From Verrucomicrobiales bacterium (lineage in GTDB: Bacteria; Verrucomicrobiota; Verrucomicrobiia; Verrucomicrobiales; DEV007): a stretch of 5,007 nt of DNA. The DNA lies in NCBI GenBank assembly GCA_007123695.1, contig SLGN01000444.1, positions 1-5,007 on the forward strand, in the 5' to 3' direction. The notes below the pieces were generated by a model. That model made no database searches and was not told the DNA's origin. It saw nothing but the letters and a program-made list of their open reading frames with translations. This document shows positions 1-5,007 of this stretch, piece by piece; positions within the stretch are counted from its first letter, which is position 1; every line of letters starts with the position of its first letter. Made by a program: the position numbers and the translations under genes.

Positions 1-101
1 CTCCACCGCTCCACCGCTCCACCGCTCCACCGCTCCACCGCTCCACCGCTCCACCGCTCCACCGCTCCACCGCTCCACCGCTCCACCGCTCCACCGCTCC
101 A
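1..101. repeat. 8-bp tandem repeat array (CTCCACCG)n, reaching the left edge
   Basis: Perfect tandem repeats of an 8-base unit, CTCCACCG on the + strand (TGGAGCGG in the direction of the adjoining gene). Counted from the gene side there are 12 full units (6-101) plus 5 bases at the window edge, so the true length is unknown. The array begins immediately after the TAG stop of the cytochrome gene (102-104). On the other side of that stop, 105-112 reads GGGAGCGG on the minus strand, one mismatch from the unit, so the array seems to have grown from sequence at the very end of the gene. The units are identical, which suggests recent slippage expansion. No terminator hairpin is visible here and the function is unknown. 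Confidence 0.95.
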
Positions 102-833
102 CTACCGCTCCCTCGCCGGGCGCGGGTCGTCTCCGTGTGCGAGGGCGCCGAGATAGCCGACGAAGAGCGCGATCTCGTCGTCGTCGAGTCGTCCCGCGAT
201 TTCGACCATCTTGGCGCCGTAGAGATCTCCCGGCGTGGCTCCGCGGCGACCCGAGCGATAGTTCTCCAACTGGCGGCGCAGATAGCTGCGGTTCAGTGTC
301 ACGAGTGGAGCACTGCGGAAAGCGACTTCGCCCATGCCGTTGTAGCGGTGGCATTCCATGCATTCGTTGGCGTAGCGGTAGCGAGCGTGCTCGAGGTCGA
401 ATCCCGGAGACGGCGGCTCGGTCGGTCTCGTCGGCATGGCGGCGATGCTCGCGACCGCTTCGGCGATCTGCTCGTCGTCGAGGGCGATGGACACCGCCCG
501 CATCTGCTGGCCGGGGAGGTCGTCGGGATGGAAGCCCCTCTGCCCGGCCCGGAACTTCCGCAACTGCTCCTCGAGATACCAGGCCGGGAGCCCGGTGATG
601 GAAGGGCTGTGAAGTTCCTCCCTCCCCTCGCCGAACTCGCCATGGCAGGCGGCGCAAAACTGCGCGTAGACACCAGGCGCGTGTCCGGCGTCCACCTCGG
701 CGACGGCATCCTCGGAGGAATCCGGCGGCGCCTCGGGGCCACTGCACGAGGCCAGAATCAGCAGGACCGCAAAAAGCCCCACCCACCGGAACGCGACCGT
801 CCCGAGACTTCCGTCGCGCTTCGACAACTTCAT
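102..833 (-). CDS. Diheme cytochrome c lipoprotein (cytochrome c4/c553-like)
   Basis: Probable exported electron-transfer protein with two c-type heme domains, 243 residues from the chosen ATG. Residues 1-29 form a lipoprotein signal: a basic start (MKLSKR), a hydrophobic stretch around 17-28 and a lipobox LASC with Cys30 as the predicted lipidated residue. The mature protein would be membrane-anchored, facing the periplasm in a Gram-negative cell. Heme sites are CAACH (60-64) and CMECH (158-162); Met111 and Met209 are the likely distal ligands. The halves are an internal duplication sharing the pattern YLxxQLxxxRxGxRG, then DL, then LDDxxIA, as in c4-type cytochromes. An in-frame TTG at 867-869 would add 12 residues; ATG was preferred because it gives a normal signal length, although neither start has a clear ribosome binding site. 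The gene lies 90 bases downstream of pnkp on the same strand, with no obvious terminator between them. Its redox partner cannot be told from the sequence. Confidence 0.93.
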   Translation of the reverse strand: MKLSKRDGSLGTVAFRWVGLFAVLLILASCSGPEAPPDSSEDAVAEVDAGHAPGVYAQFCAACHGEFGEGREELHSPSITGLPAWYLEEQLRKFRAGQRGFHPDDLPGQQMRAVSIALDDEQIAEAVASIAAMPTRPTEPPSPGFDLEHARYRYANECMECHRYNGMGEVAFRSAPLVTLNRSYLRRQLENYRSGRRGATPGDLYGAKMVEIAGRLDDDEIALFVGYLGALAHGDDPRPARER

Positions 834-923
834 GGCGCTCAGGCTAGCGGAGCGCTGGAGAGAGGTCAATTGCGGGATTCGATTCCTGCTTCGGAGGTGC
901 CGAAATCAATTCTGCCGCGCGAC

Positions 924-3494
924 TCACAGCCGCGGATCGACCGGCTCGCTCTCGAGAGCGAGCACGGCGAGGACGCACTGGTGGACCTCGCGCAAGGGCT
1001 TGCGGGCGACGAAACGCTCCAGCGCCTCGAGACCGAGGGCGAACTCGCGCTCGGCCATCGAGCGCTTGTGGCCGAGACCGCGCTGGCGCAGGCGGACGAG
1101 GTTCTCCGGGGCGTCGTAGTCGGGTCCGTAGATGATGCGGAGGTAGTCGCGACCGCGGCATTTCACGGCGGGCTGGACGAGTCCGTGCCGACCGCGGGCG
1201 ACGAAGTCGAGCGGCTTCACGACCATGCCCTCGCCTCCGGCGGCGGTCAGCTCCTCCCACCATCCGACGGCGGCGGCGCACTGCGCCTCGTCTGCGAGAT
1301 CGGCGCGGATCCAGCGGGTCGGGGGGAAGAGCGCGGGTTCGGCGGCGTGCAGACGGGACGCCGTCTCCATGTGCCAGGCGTGGTCGCGGTCGGTGAAGAG
1401 ACGGCCTTCGCCGCCGAGGAAGTGGAAGGGCGCCAAGCGCAGGTCGTCGAGCCCGGCCACGCCCCAGCAGTAGCGGCGGTAGGCGTCGCGGTAGCGGGAG
1501 AGGCGCTCGGCGGCGGGGGCGGCGGCGGCGCGCAGGGTGCCGAGCGTGGAGGTGGCCTCGGGCTCGAGATGGCCGGCGCCGAGGGCGGCGGCGAGCGCCT
1601 CGTCGAGAGCGCCGAGGTAGGCTTCCCCGGCGGCGCCGACGGCGGCGTACTGGCTCTGGAGCAGCTCGCGAGCCTTCACGGACCAGGGCATCAGCTCGCA
1701 GTCGAGGCAGAGCCAGCCGGTCTCGAGCTCGTCCCAGAGGCCAGCGCTTTCGAGGGCATCGGAGAGGCGCTCCAGCAGGGCGGTCTCAAGCTCTCGGTCG
1801 GCAGGGAAGAAAGGGCGCCCGGTGCGGGTGTGGACGACGCCGCGCGAGGGGCGGCTGAGACCGAAGCGGGTCACGGCGCTCTCCGGGTCGCGGCAGACGA
1901 CGGCCACGGCGCGCGAGCCCATATGCTTCTCCTCGCAGACGACGGCGGCGACGCCCTGGGCGCGGTAGTAGGCGATAGCCTCCTCGGGACGCTCCAGCCA
2001 GCCTTCGGCCTCGCTGGTGGCGCAGGGCGACATCGTGGGCGGCAGGTAGAAGAGCCAGCGCGGGTCGATCGCGAAGCGGCTCATCGCCTCGATAGCGGCG
2101 AGCAGGTTCTCGTCGCGGACGGTGATCGAGGGGCGCAGGGCGGTGTGGACGCGCCCGCCGCCCAGCAGGTCGGCGAGGTCGAGGAGCCGGTCGTGCTCGA
2201 GCTGGGCGTCGCGGCCCGAGGTGGACCCGGTCTCGACGCGCAGCGGGCGGGCGGGCTCGGCGTAGGTGGCGCGGGCGGGCACCGAGACGGTCTCCAGCTC
2301 GGGGTAGCGCAGGGCGGTCAGCTTTCCGCCGAAGGCGCAGCCGGTGTCGATGTTGACGGTGTGGTTGAGCCAGCGCGGCTCGGCAAAGGGGGTGTGGCCG
2401 TGGACGACGAGAGCCTTGCCCCGGTAGTCGCGGGCCCAGTCGAGCCGCTCGGGCAGGCCGAACTCGTCGCGCTCGCCGGTGGTTTCGCCGTAGAGGCAAA
2501 ACTCGCGCACTTTGCCGGAGCCGCGGCCCTGCATCTCCTCCTTCAGCCCGGCGTGGGCGACGACGAGCCGCCCCCCGTCGAAGACGTAGTGGCTGACGAG
2601 GCCGTCGAGGAAGGCGGCGAGGTCGCGGCGGTCGATGGGGTCGGCCTCGAGCTGGGCGATGGTTCCGTCGAGGCCGTGGGTGGGCTGCACTTTCCGCCCG
2701 TTGAGCCAGCGGAGGAGCTTCATGTCGTGGTTGCCAGGCACGCAGAGGGCGGTGCCGGCGGCGCAGGAGGCCATCGCGAGGCGCAGCACGCCGGGCGAGT
2801 CGGGGCCGCGGTCCACGAGGTCGCCGACGAAGACGAGGCGGCGGGCGGCGGGGTGCCGGGCGACGCCGTCCTCCACCTGCCAGCCGAGGGCGTCGAGCAG
2901 ATCCAGCAGCTCGGCGAGGCAGCCGTGGACGTCGCCGACGATGTCGAAGGGGCCGCTCTCGAGCTTGCGGTCGTTCCAGAGCGGCTCGCGGGCGACGCCC
3001 TCGACCGCGTCGGCCTCCTCGGGGCTGCGGAAGACGGTCAGAGAGCGGAAGCCCTCCTTTTTGATGCCGCGCAGGCCCCGACGCAGCTCGGCTCTCTGGC
3101 GGCGGACGACGTGGGGACCGAAGTCGCGGTCGGGCCGCGCGGCGTTGCGCGACGCGCAAACCGCTTCGTCGATGTCGAAGACGATCGCCGCGGGCAGCAC
3201 GTGGAACTCGCGGGCGAGGGCGACGAACTCCGCCCGCTTGGCGCGCTCGAGGTTCGTGGCGTCGACGACGCACAGCTTCCCGAGGGCGAGGCGCTGGCGC
3301 AGCAGGAAGCGCACCAGCTCGAAGGCCTGCGGCGTCACCGACTGGTCGCCCTCGTCGTCGCAGACGGCGGCGCGGCAGGCGTCCGAGGAGATGATCTCGG
3401 TCGGGAGGAAATGGCGCCGAGCGAATGTCGACTTCCCCGAGCCCGAGGGGCCGACGAGGAGGACGAGGGAAAGCTCGGGGAGGCGGAGGGGCAT
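924..3494 (-). CDS. pnkp: Polynucleotide kinase-phosphatase-ligase of the bacterial RNA repair system (Pnkp)
   Basis: RNA end-healing and sealing enzyme, 856 residues, close to the roughly 870 of the Clostridium thermocellum protein. Three domains are visible. The 5'-kinase (about 1-175) has P-loop GPSGSGKS (15-22) with Lys21/Ser22, then Asp38, Arg41 and Arg116. The binuclear-metal 2',3' phosphatase (about 180-420) has GDVHG (187-191), GDLVDRG (224-230), GNHD (254-257), AHAG (313-316) and HGHTP (365-369). The C-terminal ligase/adenylyltransferase has EEKHMGSR (521-528) with Lys523 as the predicted AMP-attachment lysine, LDCELMPWS (597-605), EGMVVKP (755-761) and VKCR (777-780). By family knowledge it phosphorylates 5'-OH ends, removes 2',3'-cyclic phosphates and, with Hen1, ligates the break. 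The ATG start puts the kinase residues at the numbers I recall for the characterised enzyme. A TTG six codons upstream (3510-3512) lies inside a palindrome and is less likely. No Shine-Dalgarno is seen. It follows hen1 by 60 bases, probably as one operon. Confidence 0.97.
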   Translation of the reverse strand: MPLRLPELSLVLLVGPSGSGKSTFARRHFLPTEIISSDACRAAVCDDEGDQSVTPQAFELVRFLLRQRLALGKLCVVDATNLERAKRAEFVALAREFHVLPAAIVFDIDEAVCASRNAARPDRDFGPHVVRRQRAELRRGLRGIKKEGFRSLTVFRSPEEADAVEGVAREPLWNDRKLESGPFDIVGDVHGCLAELLDLLDALGWQVEDGVARHPAARRLVFVGDLVDRGPDSPGVLRLAMASCAAGTALCVPGNHDMKLLRWLNGRKVQPTHGLDGTIAQLEADPIDRRDLAAFLDGLVSHYVFDGGRLVVAHAGLKEEMQGRGSGKVREFCLYGETTGERDEFGLPERLDWARDYRGKALVVHGHTPFAEPRWLNHTVNIDTGCAFGGKLTALRYPELETVSVPARATYAEPARPLRVETGSTSGRDAQLEHDRLLDLADLLGGGRVHTALRPSITVRDENLLAAIEAMSRFAIDPRWLFYLPPTMSPCATSEAEGWLERPEEAIAYYRAQGVAAVVCEEKHMGSRAVAVVCRDPESAVTRFGLSRPSRGVVHTRTGRPFFPADRELETALLERLSDALESAGLWDELETGWLCLDCELMPWSVKARELLQSQYAAVGAAGEAYLGALDEALAAALGAGHLEPEATSTLGTLRAAAAPAAERLSRYRDAYRRYCWGVAGLDDLRLAPFHFLGGEGRLFTDRDHAWHMETASRLHAAEPALFPPTRWIRADLADEAQCAAAVGWWEELTAAGGEGMVVKPLDFVARGRHGLVQPAVKCRGRDYLRIIYGPDYDAPENLVRLRQRGLGHKRSMAEREFALGLEALERFVARKPLREVHQCVLAVLALESEPVDPRL

Positions 3495-3501
3495 GGGTTC
3501 A

Positions 3502-3536
3502 CAATGTTGCAAAATAACCGGTTATTCTGCAATGTT
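3502..3536. repeat. Pair of 7-bp direct repeats CAATGTT bracketing the palindrome
   Basis: CAATGTT occurs at 3502-3508 and again at 3530-3536 (AACATTG on the pnkp sense strand), 28 bases apart. Each copy overlaps one outer end of the 3507-3532 palindrome by two or three bases. The copies could be half-sites for a regulator, or a trace of how the element formed. Seven bases in AT-rich DNA is modest evidence on its own. Confidence 0.5.
3507..3532 (-). promoter_or_regulatory. 26-bp near-perfect palindrome/hairpin in the pnkp leader
   Basis: Inverted repeat with a perfect 14-base core, AATAACCGGTTATT (3513-3526 region), and outer arms TTGCA and TGCAA. Twelve of 13 symmetric pairs match. The exception is A (3512) against C (3527) on the + strand, which becomes a G-U pair in RNA read from the minus strand. 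The pnkp transcript could therefore form an 11-bp fully paired stem with a CCGG loop ending 12 bases before the ATG, where ribosomes would bind. The surrounding 3501-3540 has 13 G/C of 40 by count, against a GC-rich background. There is no U-tract directly after the stem, so it does not look like an intrinsic terminator. It could equally be a DNA operator for a dimeric repressor; no known regulator motif was recognised. Confidence 0.6.
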
Positions 3537-3554
3537 AGTTCTCATTTGGGGGCC

Positions 3555-4952
3555 TCAATCCGTCCTGCGGAACGCTGCCATTTGGCTCGGGGCGCCGTGG
3601 TCGGGGTGCTCTTCGCCAAGGGGCTCGACGGCGACTTCGTAGCCGTGTCCGGCGGCGACTCGCTTGGCCCACTCTTGGAATTCGGCCCGCGTCCACTCGA
3701 AACGGTGGTCGCGGTGCCGGAGCCCGCCGGGCTCAAGGGTTTCGAAGAGCGCGTTGTACTCGCGGTTGGGCGTGGTGACGAAGACGTGGCGCGGGGCGGC
3801 GTGGGCGAAGACGACCTCTTCCAGCACCTCGAGGCGGTCGGGGTCGAGATGCTCGAGGACCTCGACGAGGGCGGCGACGTCGTGGCCGACGAGGCGCGAG
3901 TCGCGGTAGATCAAGGAGCCGTGCCGGACCTCGACGCGGGAACGCTGGGCGGGCGGGAGCCGCTCGAGCCGACTTTCGAGATACTGCAAGGAGCGCGAGG
4001 ACACGTCCATCCCCACGAGGCGCGGGATGCGGGTGCGCCGGAGCAGGCGCAGCAGCAGCTTGCCCTCGCCGCAGCCGAGGTCCACGACGGATTCGGGGTC
4101 GAGCGCGGCGATCCGCTCGGCGACCGCGTCGAGACGCTGGTCGTGCAGGCTCGGGGAGCGCCGACCGGTCGCGGGCTCTGCTTGCGCCTCCTCCTCGGCA
4201 TCCTCGGCGGCATCCGCTCCGTCGTCTTCGGGGATGAGCCGGGCGATGGCTTCGTTGGCGAGGCCTCGTTGGCGCCACAGGTAGCGCCGCACGATCCAGT
4301 CGCGCTCGGGGTGCCTAGCGAGCCAGCCTTCCCCTTTGGCGAGGAGCTTCTCCAACTCCTCGGGGCCGACCCAGTAGTGCTTCTCGCGGTCGAGCGCTGG
4401 GACGAGGACGAACAGGTGCCGCAGCAGCTCCCGCAGCGGTCGCGTCGCGCGGAGGCGGAGCTCGTAGCAGCGGCCCTCGCCCCACTCGGGGAAGGCGGGA
4501 TCGAGCGGCAGGCGGCGGCATTCGACCTCGTAGCCCAGCGGGTCGAAGAGCCGCTCAGGCGCTCCCTCCGGCGCTTGGATGGCGGGCAGCCGGGCCTCGA
4601 GCTCAAGCGGCTTGTCGACCAGCTCGGGACGCTTCGCGCAGCGGCCGTTCAGGGCGGTCCCGAGCACCCGCGAGATCGCCACCGAGAGGAAGGACGAAGC
4701 GGCGTAAGGGCGGTCGTTCACATACTGCCCCAGCGCCCAGCCGCCCTGCCGGGCGCCGACGGAGCGGACGAGGCCGACGGGATCGACTTCCACGGCGAGC
4801 GCGGCGGTGCATTCCTCCGGCCCGGCCGCCGGGTAGAAAACGCGGGCCGTGCCGAAGGCGAGCGCGGATTCATGGACCCGGGCCGGGTGCTTGTGCAGCA
4901 GGTGCCCGAGATCGGTCGCGTCGGGGCCGCGGTTGGTGATGAGGAGGAGCAT
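3555..4952 (-). CDS. hen1: 3'-terminal RNA ribose 2'-O-methyltransferase Hen1 (full-length bacterial form)
   Basis: Methylates the 2'-OH of the 3'-terminal ribose of a cleaved RNA using S-adenosylmethionine, before Pnkp seals it. It has 465 residues, the usual full-length bacterial size. The N-terminal domain (about 1-240) has family signatures such as DATDLGHLLHKHP (11-23) and ECTAALAVEVDP (47-58); in studied systems this part activates the Pnkp ligase. An acidic, probably flexible linker (242-259) follows. The methyltransferase domain (about 265-465) has SAM motif VVDLGCGEGKLL (289-300), Asp316 at the end of the second strand, and metal ligands Glu364, Glu367, His368 (EVLEH) and His416 (HRDHRFEW), matching the known E-x-x-E-H...H site. 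TTPNREYN (393-400) is also typical. The ATG at 4950-4952 gives the standard MLLLIT start. No Shine-Dalgarno is visible, and a 7-base repeat array begins 21 bases upstream, so the promoter lies in or beyond that array. It is the first gene of the cassette. Confidence 0.97.
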   Translation of the reverse strand: MLLLITNRGPDATDLGHLLHKHPARVHESALAFGTARVFYPAAGPEECTAALAVEVDPVGLVRSVGARQGGWALGQYVNDRPYAASSFLSVAISRVLGTALNGRCAKRPELVDKPLELEARLPAIQAPEGAPERLFDPLGYEVECRRLPLDPAFPEWGEGRCYELRLRATRPLRELLRHLFVLVPALDREKHYWVGPEELEKLLAKGEGWLARHPERDWIVRRYLWRQRGLANEAIARLIPEDDGADAAEDAEEEAQAEPATGRRSPSLHDQRLDAVAERIAALDPESVVDLGCGEGKLLLRLLRRTRIPRLVGMDVSSRSLQYLESRLERLPPAQRSRVEVRHGSLIYRDSRLVGHDVAALVEVLEHLDPDRLEVLEEVVFAHAAPRHVFVTTPNREYNALFETLEPGGLRHRDHRFEWTRAEFQEWAKRVAAGHGYEVAVEPLGEEHPDHGAPSQMAAFRRTD

Positions 4953-4973
4953 CTTTTTGGTGGGGCGGACGCA

Positions 4974-5007
4974 GTCTAAAGCCTAAAGCCTAAAGCCTAA
5001 AGCCTAA
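4974..5007. repeat. 7-bp tandem repeat array (GCCTAAA)n upstream of hen1, reaching the right edge
   Basis: Tandem 7-base repeats, GCCTAAA on the + strand (TTTAGGC in the hen1 direction). There are three full units plus six bases from 4981 to the edge, preceded by a variant unit GTCTAAA (4974-4980) with one mismatch. The variant sits at the gene-proximal edge, as expected for a decaying array margin. The array is cut by the window end, so copy number is unknown. It occupies the place where the hen1 promoter or 5' leader should be; with a 7-base period, copy-number changes would alter promoter spacing. No clear -10/-35 pair was found. Confidence 0.9.

Noticed and set aside
1..101. The left array as a CRISPR array or minisatellite with function.
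   Set aside because: Units are 8 bases with no spacers, so it is a simple tandem repeat and not CRISPR.
872..889. A 5-bp stem (GCGGG/CCTGC) with loop ATTCGATT that looks like a tRNA T-arm.
   Set aside because: The loop has 8 rather than 7 bases, there is no matching acceptor stem, anticodon arm or CCA at the right distance on either strand, and the short intergenic gap cannot hold a tRNA.
890..904. TTCGG-AGGTG-CCGAA inverted repeat between pnkp and the cytochrome gene as a terminator.
   Set aside because: The stem is only 5 bp and is not followed by a T-tract on either strand.
1509..1528. G-rich run in pnkp that could form a G-quadruplex on the + strand.
   Set aside because: It lies in a stretch encoding an alanine-rich loop in the ligase domain. 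Most GG tracts are only two bases long, as expected from GC-rich alanine and proline codons.
135..4979. A 1,614-codon open frame on the + strand running antisense through all three genes.
   Set aside because: All three real genes share one frame and this frame is their exact codon-for-codon reverse complement. It stays open simply because the GC-rich genes avoid TTA, CTA and TCA codons. Its product has no recognisable domain, while the minus strand shows clear conserved families throughout.
4974..5007. TTTAGGC repeats resemble eukaryotic telomere repeats (TTAGGC, TTTAGGG).
   Set aside because: The array is only about five units as seen, contains a variant unit, and adjoins a clearly bacterial gene with no eukaryotic features. 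The resemblance is to a short GC/AT-mixed heptamer and proves nothing.

Overview
This is a compact, very GC-rich bacterial fragment (roughly 70% GC by eye) with three genes, all read on the minus strand, and a different short tandem-repeat array at each end. The strong GC bias, long bacterial-style reading frames, lipoprotein-anchored c-type cytochrome and intergenic micro-arrays fit an environmental, high-GC, Gram-negative-type bacterium. An Acidobacteriota- or Deltaproteobacteria-like lineage is possible, but that is only a guess. Because both edges fall inside tandem repeats, the window may be a whole contig that ends where assembly failed.

Layout in the direction of transcription (right to left). 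A 7-base array (TTTAGGC on the minus strand) occupies 5007-4974. hen1 follows at 4952-3555: a full-length bacterial 3'-terminal RNA 2'-O-methyltransferase. Next is a 60-base AT-rich gap holding a 26-base near-perfect palindrome (3532-3507). Then comes pnkp at 3494-924, the three-domain polynucleotide kinase-phosphatase-ligase. After 90 bases with no recognised element comes a diheme cytochrome c lipoprotein at 833-102. Its stop codon abuts an 8-base array (TGGAGCGG on the minus strand) that runs off the left edge.

How the genes work together. hen1 and pnkp form the known bacterial Pnkp/Hen1 RNA repair cassette. The kinase phosphorylates the 5'-OH end of a broken RNA, and the phosphatase removes the 2',3'-cyclic phosphate. 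Hen1 methylates the terminal 2'-OH, and the ligase then seals the break, so the repaired RNA resists being cut again at the same place. Every catalytic motif I looked for is present in both proteins, so the system appears intact. The cytochrome belongs to electron transport and has no obvious link to RNA repair; co-transcription is possible but not shown.

The most unusual signal is the palindrome just upstream of the pnkp start. Read as pnkp mRNA it forms a fully paired 11-bp hairpin, because its single imperfect pair is a G-U wobble in that orientation only. It is a candidate operator or translational control element for the ligase gene. None of the three genes has a recognisable Shine-Dalgarno sequence.
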